Origin: JABSOG01 sp041583135
GTDB taxonomy: Bacteria; Pseudomonadota; Gammaproteobacteria; Enterobacterales; Alteromonadaceae
Direction: 5' to 3'
DNA length: 64,000 bases
Assembly (NCBI GenBank): GCA_041583135.1
Contig: JBFHGJ010000001.1
Location: forward strand, 88,132-152,131
The notes beneath the pieces are model-generated. The model ran no database searches. It worked only from the letters and a program-made list of their open reading frames with translations, and had not been told where the DNA came from. Position numbers and translations under genes: made by a program. Positions 50,232 through 59,433 of this stretch are shown here, piece after piece; the first letter of the stretch is position 1, and every line of letters begins with the position of its first letter.

Positions 50232-51310
50232 TAGCCTTGCTGAAAAAGTGCTTGCCCAAGCCTGTGAAACGGTTGATCTTGGCGCTACTGGCTCATCTGG
50301 AGTTGTTGAGTCTGAAGGTTTTCTCGTCCAGTCGCTGGTTATCCTCTTGTTACTACTGTCTATTTTCATCTAAGTTTTCCCGTGAGCATCAAGCCGTACT
50401 AAAAGGCCGATTGCTTTACCTTGAGGGGGAGGGGATGAAAGGTGACAGCAATACGTTATTGCGGCGCAATATCCACCGGATTGAAAAGGGACTTATCATG
50501 CGCCCGCGCAAGGCTGTTTTTGCCTTGGACTATATAGCCGAAACGGTCAGTGGTTTTGTGCGTGCTTGTGAAAATCCCGGGCACAATGTGGCAGAGCTGC
50601 ATTGGGCGTCGGATGTGCTGAGCCAGTATTTTAGTGTGGTTGACACCGCAGCATTGGCTCCCGAGCTTAAGCCTTTGTTCGAACGTTTTAGCGCTGAGCT
50701 TGACAGTGACGGTAGCAATACTCCTTATGCGTTTGCCGATAAAGTCGATGCGCAAATCTCACCGCAACAGTTTATGGCTTTGTGTCGGCAGCGCCGTTCG
50801 GTGCGTTGGTATGAAGATAGAGCCGTACCCACTGAGTTACTCGAACAGGCCGTGGCAATGGCGACACTGGCGCCCAGTGCTTGTAATCGGCAGCCTTATC
50901 GATTTATCGTCAGCCAAGATAAGCTGACTGCACAGCAATTGTTGCGGGTACCAGCAGGGACAAAGGGGTTTGGCGACAATGTGCCTTGTTGTATTGTCGT
51001 TGTCGCCGATATGGCCAATTACCCTACCGAGCGCGACCGGCATCTGGTCTATATCGATAGCTCGTTGGCTGCGATGCAATTGATGTTGGCCTGTGAAACA
51101 TTGGGTCTTAGCACTTGTCCGATTAACTTTCCCGATATTGAAGCGCGCGAGCGTCAGCTTGCCGAGTTGCTGGCGTTACCTGTCAATGTACGCCCGGTAA
51201 TGATGATGGCGGTAGGTTATGCCGACAAGAGTGGACAGATCCCATATTCGCAAAAGAAAACCCCAGCGCAGCTGGTACAATATGTTTCGCTCGATAAGGA
51301 GCATCGATGA
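50228..51310 (+). CDS. Nitroreductase-family flavoprotein in glycan operon
   Basis: ATG 50228 overlaps the transferase stop and gives 360 residues. An N-terminal region of about 175 residues of unknown type (helical, with 'LLRRNIHRIEKGLIMRPRKA') precedes a nitroreductase fold with 'RRSVRWYEDRAVPTELLEQA', 'APSACNRQPYRFIV' and 'SSLAAMQLMLACETLGLSTCPI'. FMN is the likely cofactor. Such proteins beside polysaccharide pyruvyl transferases occur in exopolysaccharide clusters, but the reaction is not clear to me. The stop overlaps the next start by 4 nt. Confidence 0.82.
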   Translation: MIALLKKCLPKPVKRLILALLAHLELLSLKVFSSSRWLSSCYYCLFSSKFSREHQAVLKGRLLYLEGEGMKGDSNTLLRRNIHRIEKGLIMRPRKAVFALDYIAETVSGFVRACENPGHNVAELHWASDVLSQYFSVVDTAALAPELKPLFERFSAELDSDGSNTPYAFADKVDAQISPQQFMALCRQRRSVRWYEDRAVPTELLEQAVAMATLAPSACNRQPYRFIVSQDKLTAQQLLRVPAGTKGFGDNVPCCIVVVADMANYPTERDRHLVYIDSSLAAMQLMLACETLGLSTCPINFPDIEARERQLAELLALPVNVRPVMMMAVGYADKSGQIPYSQKKTPAQLVQYVSLDKEHR

Positions 51311-52443
51311 GAATTGAAGTCAAAGGTGTAGAGTTTAGCAACAAAGGGGCAGAGCTGATGCTACTGAGCATTAAAGCCGCCCTCGATGCGCATTTTGATG
51401 AATACGAGTTGGTTTTGACCCCAGGTCATTTGTTGCCTTATCCCGCCAGAGCAAAGTTGGCGGCGTGGCAAAAGTTTAGTTTTAAACAATTTGGTATCGA
51501 CTGGACTTGGTTGGGCAATATACTGCCCGGCAGTATCAGAAGGTTGTTGCGCCATTTCGGCATTGTGGTGGAAAAAGACATCGATGTGGTACTCGACGCC
51601 TCGGGATTTGCCTACTCTGATAACTGGGATGCCCCGAGAATAGCGATGACGCTCAAGCACATCAATAGACTCAAGCCGGATTGCCGCTATGTGTTTTTGT
51701 CACAAGCGTTTGGCCCTTTTACCAACCCGAAAAGCAAAGCGATGATGAAGACCTTGGTCGAGCGCGCGGCGCTGGTGGTGGCCAGAGATGAGGCTTCTTA
51801 TGCGTCTCTATGCGGGCTTGTCAGCGACCACAAAATTGTTAATTATCCTGATTTTACCCCTGGCTTGTCGGTTGCCGACGTGCCTTTACCCCAAGGGTTG
51901 CCAAGTGACTATTGTTGCATTGTGCCAAACTCGAAAATGTATCCGAAAGATGATGAGGACAAACGTCAGACGTATTTGAGCTTTTTGGCCCAAGCGGTCA
52001 TGGTGGCTCAAGCGATGGGGCTGTTTGTGGTGTTGCTCAATCACGAGGGCGAAAAAGACCGCCGTTTGTGTGAAATGCTGCTGCGTCAATTGACCATCAA
52101 GCCGATGTTTTTTGATGGCCTAGGCGCTTTGGAAGTTAAGCGTTTGCTCGGCGCCAGCACCCTCAATGTCAGTTCGCGCTACCATGGTTGTATCAGTGGG
52201 CTCAGCCAAGGGGTGCCCACTTTGGCGACCAGTTGGAGTCATAAATATGAAGCGCTTTATCACTTCTATCAATGTGAAGACCATATTATCGCTGTGGATT
52301 GCCCAACTGGTGAGTTAGAACAAAAAATGACGGCGCTGCTAGATGAACGTGAACAGTGGGCGCAAAAGTTGTTGGCCATCAGTGCCGAACATGTGGCGCT
52401 CAGTGACAAAATGTGGTCAGAGGTTTTTGCCAAACTCAGATGA
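51307..52443 (+). CDS. Polysaccharide pyruvyl transferase family protein
   Basis: The 378-residue protein has the family's N-terminal 'GVEFSNKGAELMLLSIKAAL', a central 'DVVLDASGFAYSDNWDAPR', 'LSQAFGPFTNPKSKAMM' and 'AALVVARDEASYASL'. The C-terminal His-containing 'SSRYHGCISGLSQGVPTLA' resembles the donor-site motif of CsaB-type ketal pyruvyl transferases. It should add pyruvate from PEP to a glycan. Starts and stops overlap both neighbours (ATGA), which indicates fixed-ratio translation. Confidence 0.88.
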   Translation: MRIEVKGVEFSNKGAELMLLSIKAALDAHFDEYELVLTPGHLLPYPARAKLAAWQKFSFKQFGIDWTWLGNILPGSIRRLLRHFGIVVEKDIDVVLDASGFAYSDNWDAPRIAMTLKHINRLKPDCRYVFLSQAFGPFTNPKSKAMMKTLVERAALVVARDEASYASLCGLVSDHKIVNYPDFTPGLSVADVPLPQGLPSDYCCIVPNSKMYPKDDEDKRQTYLSFLAQAVMVAQAMGLFVVLLNHEGEKDRRLCEMLLRQLTIKPMFFDGLGALEVKRLLGASTLNVSSRYHGCISGLSQGVPTLATSWSHKYEALYHFYQCEDHIIAVDCPTGELEQKMTALLDEREQWAQKLLAISAEHVALSDKMWSEVFAKLR

Positions 52444-53549
52444 AGATCGCTATTTTAAGTGAAAACCGCAATGGCTTTATCAAGCCGATGTCCTATGGTT
52501 TGCAGAACATGCTCAGTGGCTTGGCTGTGGATAGCGAAGTGTTTGAGCAAGGCATCGCTATGGTTGATCATAACCAGACACATGCGCTGAAAACCCGCAT
52601 TCGCAATGGTGTCAAAACTATGCTTAACCGGCTAAAGCCCAATCGTTATGAGTTGTCGCAACAGGTCAGTGCTGCGCAGGTCAAAGCGTTTGAAAAGCGG
52701 CTGCAGGAGTTTGACCTAGTGGTGGTGGTCAGTCCCATTCCCAAGTGCTTTGACGGTGCGCAGCTTTGCGGTATTGAGCGATTGCGTCGGCAGCTAGATG
52801 TGCCGATTGTGCTCTATCAGAATTATTACCTTGGTACACGTAAAGACTGGATAGCGCGGATTTTGGCCAATCGCGCCAAGGGCGTGGGCTTTGGCCTTGA
52901 ACGTTACGACTGGTATTTGGCGGCGTCCATTGTCAGTGATCACCCACTTTGCCGACAGGATCATCCGGTCAGTGTGATAGGCCATGATTTACGTGATGAG
53001 CAGTTGCGTATTACGCCCAAGGGCGAGTTTCGCGTGTTGTTGGACTTTGCCCGGCCCGGTTGTGAGACACAAAGACAAATTCAAATCCGCGCCTTGCAGG
53101 AGGCTGGCATTGGCTATACCGAGCTTAAAGGTCGTTATAGCCACGCACAGATCCGCGCGCTTTATCGCAGCCATAGTGCGTTGATGATGGCCTCAAGAGA
53201 GTCTTTCGGCTTGCCGATTGTGGAAAATCAATTGTGCGGTAATGTGATCTTTACGCCCTTTGCCCATTGGGCGCCGTCGCACTTTATCGATAAGTCTGAA
53301 TATCAGGCCGGTGAGGGCAAGCTCGGCGGTAATTTTGTGGTTTACGACGATGATGTCCAATTGCTGGTCGAGTTGCTGAAAAAGCAGCGCGAAGGGTTTG
53401 ATCCCGAGCGCAATCTCGCTCAGTTTATTGCCGACTACCCGCATTTGTATCAAGGGAACCTGTCGGCGTTACGAACATTTGTGTCTGAGGTTGAGCAGGG
53501 GAAGATCACTGCACGTTCTCACCAGCAATATCAATCGCTTTTGCTTTAA
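52440..53549 (+). CDS. Glycosyltransferase, GT-B type
   Basis: I use ATG 52440, overlapping the pyruvyl transferase stop. Earlier ATG 52413 is inside that gene. The 369-residue protein begins 'MKIAILSENRNGFIKPMSYG', has 'FRVLLDFARPGCETQRQIQI' and 'YSHAQIRALYRSHSALMMAS'. It carries a C-terminal donor-binding segment 'ESFGLPIVENQLCGNVIFTP' with the conserved Glu-x7-Glu pattern of GT-B enzymes. The donor sugar is unknown. This is the last gene of the coupled glycan run. The T2SS-like operon follows after 158 nt. Confidence 0.8.
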   Translation: MKIAILSENRNGFIKPMSYGLQNMLSGLAVDSEVFEQGIAMVDHNQTHALKTRIRNGVKTMLNRLKPNRYELSQQVSAAQVKAFEKRLQEFDLVVVVSPIPKCFDGAQLCGIERLRRQLDVPIVLYQNYYLGTRKDWIARILANRAKGVGFGLERYDWYLAASIVSDHPLCRQDHPVSVIGHDLRDEQLRITPKGEFRVLLDFARPGCETQRQIQIRALQEAGIGYTELKGRYSHAQIRALYRSHSALMMASRESFGLPIVENQLCGNVIFTPFAHWAPSHFIDKSEYQAGEGKLGGNFVVYDDDVQLLVELLKKQREGFDPERNLAQFIADYPHLYQGNLSALRTFVSEVEQGKITARSHQQYQSLLL

Positions 53550-53560
53550 AAAAAATCCAT

Positions 53561-53678
53561 GTCTACGGTTGTAGTCATTGGCGAAATCCGTTAGCATCTG
53601 GCTAACTGTCTACAGTTGTAGATTGCTGCTTGAGCGGATCTCGACAAATCATCGACTTTTGACCGTCTAATTGTTAGA
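53561..53678 (+). promoter_or_regulatory. Cluster of dyads upstream of the T2SS-like operon
   Basis: The gap before gspG contains two copies of GTCTAC[GA]GTTGTAG (53561-53574 and 53608-53621). The second is a perfect TCTACA-GT-TGTAGA dyad. Between them is GTTAGC-ATCTG-GCTAAC (53590-53606), and TCTAA-TTG-TTAGA follows at 53666-53678. The copies start 47 bp apart. The TACA-N2-TGTA core resembles operators of the BlaI/CopY repressor class, but no such gene is in the window. I see no convincing -35/-10 pair. Confidence 0.5.
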
Positions 53679-53707
53679 TTAGCGCCAGCATTTATTTGGA
53701 GGTAACA

Positions 53708-54112
53708 ATGAACAAAAAACGCCAACAAGGCTTTACATTGATTGAACTGATGATAGTGATCATCATCCTTGGACTTTTGGCCTCTTTGGTGGCACCAGAG
53801 ATGTTCGGCAAAGTCGGCTCCAGTCAGCGTAAAATTGCCAAGACCCAAATGGCTGCACTTGATACCGCCCTTGAAACCTATCGTTTAGACGTCGGCAGCT
53901 ATCCCGATTCGCTCAATGAGCTGAAAACCAGTTCGAAACCCGGTTGGGATGGACCTTACATGCGTAAGTCAATTCCGTTGGACCCATGGAACAACGCCTA
54001 TGTTTATCGTACGCCCGGGGAGAACGGCAACGGTTACTATCTGGCCTCTTATGGTAAAGACGGTCAGGTTGGTGGCGAAGATGACAATGAGGACATCGTA
54101 CATCAATGGTAG
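53708..54112 (+). CDS. gspG: Type II secretion major pseudopilin GspG-like
   Basis: GspG builds the pseudopilus that pushes substrates through the secretin. ATG 53708 follows GGAGG and gives 134 residues with a prepilin leader cleaved at Gly8-Phe9 ('GFTLIELMIVIIILGLLASL') and Glu13 at mature position 5. The globular part has the GspG pattern 'GWDGPYMRKSIPLDPWNNAY' and the calcium-loop-like 'YGKDGQVGGEDDNEDI'. Being first in the operon suits the most abundant subunit. The prepilin peptidase is not in the window. Confidence 0.93.
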   Translation: MNKKRQQGFTLIELMIVIIILGLLASLVAPEMFGKVGSSQRKIAKTQMAALDTALETYRLDVGSYPDSLNELKTSSKPGWDGPYMRKSIPLDPWNNAYVYRTPGENGNGYYLASYGKDGQVGGEDDNEDIVHQW

Positions 54113-55776
54113 ATATGAAGGCATTGCTCACCGAGCGCTTTGAGGTCAGCGAAACCGATTATGACAAGGCGCTGGCCTATCAGAGTAAATATAGCGGCCG
54201 TATCGAGCGGATCTTAGTCAACATGGGCGCCTTGGCCGAAGACAGGCTCTATCGCGTCTATCAACAGTTTCTTTCTTTACCGCTGTTTGAAGATGCGCAA
54301 GTTGAAGTCGATGGTGACGTCGCTCAGCAACTGCTTGGTCGTGATGAACACCTATGGCTTAAAGAACGTGGTTGGCTGGTTGTCAACGGCACGCCGCAGT
54401 GCTGGCAAATGATTGCTACCGATCCTTTGGATATGCAGGTCAACGAATGGCTCGGGCAAAAAGACGTTGAGGTGGAGATTTTTGTCGCCACCAACTCTGA
54501 GCTTGAACAGATAGCTATGCTTGTCATCGAGCAGTCCGATGACTTATTCTCCAGTGACCTGACCTCCGTTGAAGAAGCGCGCTTGCGAGAGCTGGCCGCC
54601 GAGGCGCCGATTGTTAGCCTGTTGAACTCGTTGATCACCAAAGCGCTACGTGAGAATGCCTCAGATATGCATATCGAGCCGATAGACAACAAGTGCCGGG
54701 TGCGCTTTCGTGTCGATGGCGTATTGCACTCTGAAGAATACATCCCCAGTACGATGGAACTGCCAATCGTCACCCGTATAAAAATCTTATCGGGTATGGA
54801 TATTGCTGAAAAACGTCGCCCGCAAGATGGCAAAATCGAGCTTAAAATTGCCCAGCAGGAGCTTGATGTGCGTGTCTCTGCATTGCCTTTGAATGTCGGT
54901 GAGTCGGTGGTTATGCGTTTTTTACGCAAAGATGCTCTGAATTATGATATGACCCATCTCGGTCTGGCGCCGGATATTCAGGCCCGCCTCGACCGCGATC
55001 TGCAAACGACGGCCGGGGTTATTCTGCTGACTGGCCCTACCGGCTCGGGTAAAACCACTAGCCTTTATACTTTCTTGACGGCGCTTAATGATGAAAAGGT
55101 GAAGATCATCACCTTAGAAGACCCGGTTGAGTATCAGCTCGATGGTGTCAATCAGGTGCAGGTGAAACCAGAGATAGGTTTTGACTTTGCCGCAGGACTG
55201 CGCAGTATCGTTCGTCAAGACCCGGATATCATCATGCTCGGTGAGATACGTGACCAAGAAACGGCGCGTATCGCCATGCAGTCGGCTATCACCGGTCACT
55301 TGGTTTTCTCTACCGTGCATACCAACGACGCGCCAAGTGCCTACACCCGTTTATTGGATTTAGGGGTTGAAGAGTTTCTCTTGAATGCCGCATTGGTGTC
55401 TATTGTGGCTCAACGTCTGGTCAGAACTTTGTGCGATGAATGTGCCGAGCCTCTAGAGCAACAACAAGTTGAAGACTTTTTGTCTAAATATCCTATTGAG
55501 GTGCTTGCCGAACGGTTTAACGGCAATCGTATCAATATTCGCAAGCCCAAAGGCTGCGATAGCTGTGGTCATAGCGGCTTTAAAGGGCGTAAGGCGATTA
55601 TTGAATACATGGCCTGTGATGAATTCGTACGCAACCTGCCAAAAGACAGCTTCTTTATCGAGAAGGTTAAACGGTATAACGCCGATAACGACATTCGTAC
55701 CATGTTCGAAGATGGCCTGCTAAAAGTGTTGCAGGGGGTTACCACGGTTGATGAAGTGATGCGGGTGGCAGGCTAA
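54106..55776 (+). CDS. gspE: Type II secretion ATPase GspE-like
   Basis: GspE powers pseudopilus assembly. The 556-residue protein has an N-terminal MshEN/GspE-N-like domain, then the hexameric ATPase core with Walker A GPTGSGKT (Lys316), the Asp box 'IITLEDPVEYQLDGVNQVQV' and Walker B 'RQDPDIIMLGEIRDQETA'. The zinc-binding tetracysteine is complete: Cys443, Cys446, Cys484, Cys487. ATG 54106 overlaps gspG by 7 nt, and ATG 54115 is a possible alternative. Confidence 0.95.
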   Translation: MVDMKALLTERFEVSETDYDKALAYQSKYSGRIERILVNMGALAEDRLYRVYQQFLSLPLFEDAQVEVDGDVAQQLLGRDEHLWLKERGWLVVNGTPQCWQMIATDPLDMQVNEWLGQKDVEVEIFVATNSELEQIAMLVIEQSDDLFSSDLTSVEEARLRELAAEAPIVSLLNSLITKALRENASDMHIEPIDNKCRVRFRVDGVLHSEEYIPSTMELPIVTRIKILSGMDIAEKRRPQDGKIELKIAQQELDVRVSALPLNVGESVVMRFLRKDALNYDMTHLGLAPDIQARLDRDLQTTAGVILLTGPTGSGKTTSLYTFLTALNDEKVKIITLEDPVEYQLDGVNQVQVKPEIGFDFAAGLRSIVRQDPDIIMLGEIRDQETARIAMQSAITGHLVFSTVHTNDAPSAYTRLLDLGVEEFLLNAALVSIVAQRLVRTLCDECAEPLEQQQVEDFLSKYPIEVLAERFNGNRINIRKPKGCDSCGHSGFKGRKAIIEYMACDEFVRNLPKDSFFIEKVKRYNADNDIRTMFEDGLLKVLQGVTTVDEVMRVAG

Positions 55777-55777
55777 G

Positions 55778-56986
55778 ATGGCGTCTTTTAAGTACGTTGC
55801 CTATGATACGACCGGCAAAAAGGTCGAAGCGATTATCGAAGCCGATAGCGTGGCCAGTGCGCAAAGGGAACTCAAAGAATCGCGTAAATTGTTGGTCAGC
55901 TCGATTGCCGAGGTAAAAGGCGGTGGTGGCAGCCTTAAATTGTTTGGTAGCAACCGTGTCGGTGGCCGTGACTTGGAATACTTGACCTCTGAGTTGACCT
56001 TGTTGCTAGAGAGCGGCGTGAAGTTCGATAAAGCGGTGGCGCTGCTTGCCAAAGCCAAGGCCCAGTCTCCTGTTGGAGAGATACTTGGCACCGTGTCGGC
56101 TAAGCTCAAGTCTGGCTCTACCATAGCCGATGCCTTTGGCGGCTTTAAAGAGCTGTTTAATAAGCTGTATGTCAACTTGCTTAAAATCGGCGAGGAGACC
56201 GGCGCTTTGACCCAAGTGTTCAAGGGATTGTCTCGCGATATTCGTTATCGTAATGACTTACGTCAAACCATCACACAAGCAACGACTTACCCTTCATTTA
56301 TTCTTTTGGTGTGTATTGCTTCTATTGTCTTCATCTTTAACTTTATCGTGCCGAAGATGGCCGTGTTGTTTGAGGATGCCGAGGACCTGCCGCTACATAC
56401 CCGGGCGATCCTTGCCATTAGTGATTGGATGATTGCCTATCAACACTTTTTGTTTATCGGTCTGGTGGGGCTTGGTGCGACCTTGTTTTATTATCGTAAG
56501 CATCCGGCGTTGATCACTTGGTTTCATCAGCGTTCACGAATAATGCCGGGGGTCAGAACCATCGTCGATATGTCCGAGCGCATCCGTTTTTGTTCCAGTA
56601 TGGGTTTGCTGCTTGAAGCTGGTATTTCGATGGACCTGGCAGTGAAACTATCCGCCGGTAACTCTGCCAATTCAGAGATCAGACGTGAGCTTGAAAGTGT
56701 CAGTGACGAGATCCGCAAAGGGACACATTTATCGAAAGCACTGGCACAAACCACCTTATTTTCGGAGCTGTATATTTCACTGATTGAGATCGGTGAGGAA
56801 AGTGGAGAGGTCACCCGTATCTTCAATGAATTGGCCGATAGAAGTCGCAACGAGTTCACCAATTGGGTGAGCCGAGTGACGGCACTACTTGAGCCTTTGT
56901 TGATTGTGACGATGGGGTTGATCGTCGGCTTTATCGTGGTGACTATGATGCTGAGCGTCATGTCGATTAACGATACTGTACTGTAA
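55778..56986 (+). CDS. gspF: Type II secretion platform protein GspF-like
   Basis: GspF is the inner-membrane platform protein that works with the GspE ATPase. The 402-residue product has two repeated cytoplasmic domains, each starting with a 'SELTLLLESGVKFDKAVALLA' or 'SSMGLLLEAGISMDLAVKLSA' pattern. Each is followed by a membrane segment, with a third near the C-terminus ('PLLIVTMGLIVGFIVVTMML'). It starts 1 nt after the gspE stop. Length and topology are normal. Confidence 0.95.
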   Translation: MASFKYVAYDTTGKKVEAIIEADSVASAQRELKESRKLLVSSIAEVKGGGGSLKLFGSNRVGGRDLEYLTSELTLLLESGVKFDKAVALLAKAKAQSPVGEILGTVSAKLKSGSTIADAFGGFKELFNKLYVNLLKIGEETGALTQVFKGLSRDIRYRNDLRQTITQATTYPSFILLVCIASIVFIFNFIVPKMAVLFEDAEDLPLHTRAILAISDWMIAYQHFLFIGLVGLGATLFYYRKHPALITWFHQRSRIMPGVRTIVDMSERIRFCSSMGLLLEAGISMDLAVKLSAGNSANSEIRRELESVSDEIRKGTHLSKALAQTTLFSELYISLIEIGEESGEVTRIFNELADRSRNEFTNWVSRVTALLEPLLIVTMGLIVGFIVVTMMLSVMSINDTVL

Positions 56987-57007
56987 ATGATAGGCGTGAA
57001 CTGAGTG

Positions 57008-57439
57008 ATGATCAGCATGGCGGCAAAACGACAAGCGCAAGGTTTTACCCTGATAGAGCTGTCTATTGTCATTATCATCATGGCTTTTGCCGCAGCCTTA
57101 GTGGCGCCTTTGGGGTTTGAAGAACTCGAAAAGTCACGGGCCAAAACTGAGTTTTTAACGCTGCGTAACACCATCAAGCTACACACCAGCAAAGCGTTCG
57201 CTCAAGGATTGCGTTATCAAATGGCGATGTTCAAACAAACCTTAACGGTCAAATCTGCCCTTGGTGAGCGACAGTATCATTATGACTATATCGGCTTACC
57301 CAATTTGACCTTTCATATCAATGCCAACGGCTACCCGTCGGTCAATGAGTTTGAAGTGTCACTGGGCAAGAACAGCCGTAAGATCACCATCGAAGATATG
57401 CTTGGGGTGAAACAGGACATGATTTATGCCGAGCAGTAA
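57008..57439 (+). CDS. gspH: Minor pseudopilin GspH-like
   Basis: A 143-residue prepilin-like protein from ATG 57008. GTG 57005 and ATG 57017 are also possible. The leader is cleaved at Gly12-Phe13 in 'GFTLIELSIVIIIMAFAAAL', with Glu17 at mature position 5. The globular domain is short and basic ('KSRAKTEFLTLRNTIKLH') and differs from typical GspH. The name is by position between F and I. It overlaps gspI by 14 nt. Confidence 0.8.
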   Translation: MISMAAKRQAQGFTLIELSIVIIIMAFAAALVAPLGFEELEKSRAKTEFLTLRNTIKLHTSKAFAQGLRYQMAMFKQTLTVKSALGERQYHYDYIGLPNLTFHINANGYPSVNEFEVSLGKNSRKITIEDMLGVKQDMIYAEQ

Positions 57440-57845
57440 AATCAAAGGGTTCACCCTCATTGAGGTGCTGCTTGCGGCGGTCATTCTGTTTATGTTTTTG
57501 ACCATGGCGAGTATGGCGTTCAACCAAGCGGCGAATGCGTCGCTTAAGGCCGAGCGTGCCGCTAAGGTTGCGGCCATCGTGCCGCTGCTGACCCAGAACA
57601 TCAAAGAGGTTATTTTGCGCTCTCGTGGCACCAGCGAGTCGGGCCAAGGGCAGTTTGGGCAAATGGCGTTCCGCTGGAAAGCCAGCTTAAAGCAGCGTAA
57701 GGCGCCGCCACCAAGGTTTGACCCTGCTGAGCTTGAGTTTAAACACTACCCTGAGCGCTTCAATTTGTGGCTAGTGGATCTGGTGGTCATCATCGGCAGT
57801 TATGAACGGCACTGGCAGTATGAGGAGCTCAGTTGGTATGAATAG
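57426..57845 (+). CDS. gspI: Minor pseudopilin GspI-like
   Basis: A 139-residue prepilin-like protein with cleavage at Gly8-Phe9 ('KGFTLIEVLLAAVILFMFLT') and Glu13 at mature position 5. The short length and the 'IEVLLAAVILFMF' N-terminus fit GspI, which nucleates the tip complex with GspJ and GspK. It overlaps gspH upstream and gspJ downstream (8 nt). The C-terminal domain is not diagnostic. Confidence 0.82.
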   Translation: MPSSKIKGFTLIEVLLAAVILFMFLTMASMAFNQAANASLKAERAAKVAAIVPLLTQNIKEVILRSRGTSESGQGQFGQMAFRWKASLKQRKAPPPRFDPAELEFKHYPERFNLWLVDLVVIIGSYERHWQYEELSWYE

Positions 57846-58527
57846 ACAACGGGGTTTCACTTTGGTTGAGCTGATGATAGCGCTGGTGATCTTAGTTGGG
57901 CTGTTGTTTACGGCCAACTTCAGCTATTCGCTGTACTCGCGCTATTGGTCGGGCAGACTCGGCGAGTTTGATCAAAGCATGTTCTACTATCAAGGGCTGC
58001 TACAGGTCAAAAATACGGTAGACTCGGCCGTCCCTTATGTTGTTAAAAATGATACCGAGGGATACAGCTTTTACTTTTTGGGCCGTGATGAGGGCTTCAC
58101 CTTGGTTAGCGCTGCGCCGATATTTGCCCCGACGGTCAATGATGCCTCGGTGGTTCGTATTTTCCGCGAGCAGGTGGGCAACACTTATCAGCTGGTATAC
58201 GAAGAAGCGCCTTTGTTGGACGGATTGCTGATCCATTTAAACCAGCAATTGGCATTTAAATATCGTACAGTGTTAATGCGGACTGACCAGCCGATCACAT
58301 TCGAGTATTTTGGCTGGGCGCAGCGGGAGCACAAATTTGTGCAGCAGAATTTTCCGGCGGCGCAGCCAAGCTGGTCGTCGCAGTATGATGGGGCGGTAAC
58401 GCGACTACAGCCGGAAAAGATAGCAATGACTATTGGTGTTGATAGGCTGATCTTTGATTTGCCGGTCGGTCATGACAAGCTGATCAATTTTTATATCGAT
58501 GGTCCTGAACGAGTGGGGCTTGAATGA
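57838..58527 (+). CDS. gspJ: Minor pseudopilin GspJ-like
   Basis: ATG 57838, with GAGGAG 10 nt upstream, gives 229 residues with a very short leader cleaved at Gly6-Phe7 ('RGFTLVELMIALVILVGLLF') and Glu11 at mature position 5. The larger globular domain agrees with GspJ. An ATG at 57802 in the same frame would put a long extra stretch before the prepilin motif and is unlikely. It overlaps gspI and gspK (4 nt). Confidence 0.82.
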   Translation: MNRQRGFTLVELMIALVILVGLLFTANFSYSLYSRYWSGRLGEFDQSMFYYQGLLQVKNTVDSAVPYVVKNDTEGYSFYFLGRDEGFTLVSAAPIFAPTVNDASVVRIFREQVGNTYQLVYEEAPLLDGLLIHLNQQLAFKYRTVLMRTDQPITFEYFGWAQREHKFVQQNFPAAQPSWSSQYDGAVTRLQPEKIAMTIGVDRLIFDLPVGHDKLINFYIDGPERVGLE

Positions 58528-59423
58528 TGCGGCGTATGAAGGCACATAGTGGGCGCGCTCAGCGCGGGGTTGCATTGGTTCAGGTGATCATCACCACCTC
58601 GATTATCATGTTGTTGGCGATTTATTACTTGGGCGCTGCCAAAAGCCAAGTGGCTAGGGCGCAGGGGTTACAGGATAAGGCTGATGCCTATTTGAAGCAC
58701 CACAGCGCCAAAAATAGCATTTTATTTAAGCTGTTGACGGAAGAGTATCATCAGATGCAGCAGCAAGGCTGGAACTTTTATGCCAAGCCGATAGCCGTTG
58801 ATCAGCATACCGAATTGCGTATGCAAGATCTTAACGGCTTGTTCAGTTTGCCGACCATGACCTCATATAACCTGCTGGAATCCACCCTGCGTCATGCCGG
58901 TGGACGATATAATGCACCTGCGGTCGCGCAAAGCGTTTTCGATTGGATTGATGCCGACGATATCCCAAACAGCCAAGGCGCCGAACAATCGAACTATGCC
59001 AATGGTATCGAGGTCAGAAACGGGCCGATACAAAGCTATTCTGAGTTGGCGCTGATTGAACATATGACCATTGAAGCGGAGCAGGTGTTGATAGACAACA
59101 CCACCATTCATCCGACGCCGTTTTTCAATCCGGTAACCGCACCTAAAGCGGTACTTGAGGCGCTGTCTGATAGTTCGCGCGCCGCCAGTGTGCTGCAGGC
59201 CAGAACACAGCAAGGATATGGCCGCAAGGTCGTCGAGGAATTGGTCGATATCTATGACGATGAAGGGGTCAATTATTTAGTGGGTCCTGGGATCAGGCTG
59301 TCGATTAAAACCCGAGTGGGTGAGTCGTTTTACGGGCAGACCATCGAGTATGGCATTTACCCGTACCGGCTAAGACCTGTTCAGGTGCTTGCGCGAATGC
59401 CGCAGCAACAGTTAATTAAATAA
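58524..59423 (+). CDS. gspK: Minor pseudopilin GspK-like
   Basis: GspK caps the pseudopilus tip. The 299-residue protein has cleavage at Gly15-Val16 ('RGVALVQVIITTSIIMLLAI') and Gln instead of Glu at mature position 5, as expected for GspK, which lacks the usual Glu. The large domain contains 'MQDLNGLFSLPTMTSYNLL', 'FDWIDADDIPNSQGAEQSNY' and 'PIQSYSELALIEHM', typical GspK features with acidic metal-binding-type residues. Its presence argues for a T2SS rather than a type IV pilus. Confidence 0.92.
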   Translation: MMRRMKAHSGRAQRGVALVQVIITTSIIMLLAIYYLGAAKSQVARAQGLQDKADAYLKHHSAKNSILFKLLTEEYHQMQQQGWNFYAKPIAVDQHTELRMQDLNGLFSLPTMTSYNLLESTLRHAGGRYNAPAVAQSVFDWIDADDIPNSQGAEQSNYANGIEVRNGPIQSYSELALIEHMTIEAEQVLIDNTTIHPTPFFNPVTAPKAVLEALSDSSRAASVLQARTQQGYGRKVVEELVDIYDDEGVNYLVGPGIRLSIKTRVGESFYGQTIEYGIYPYRLRPVQVLARMPQQQLIK

Positions 59424-59433
59424 GGTAGATGAA

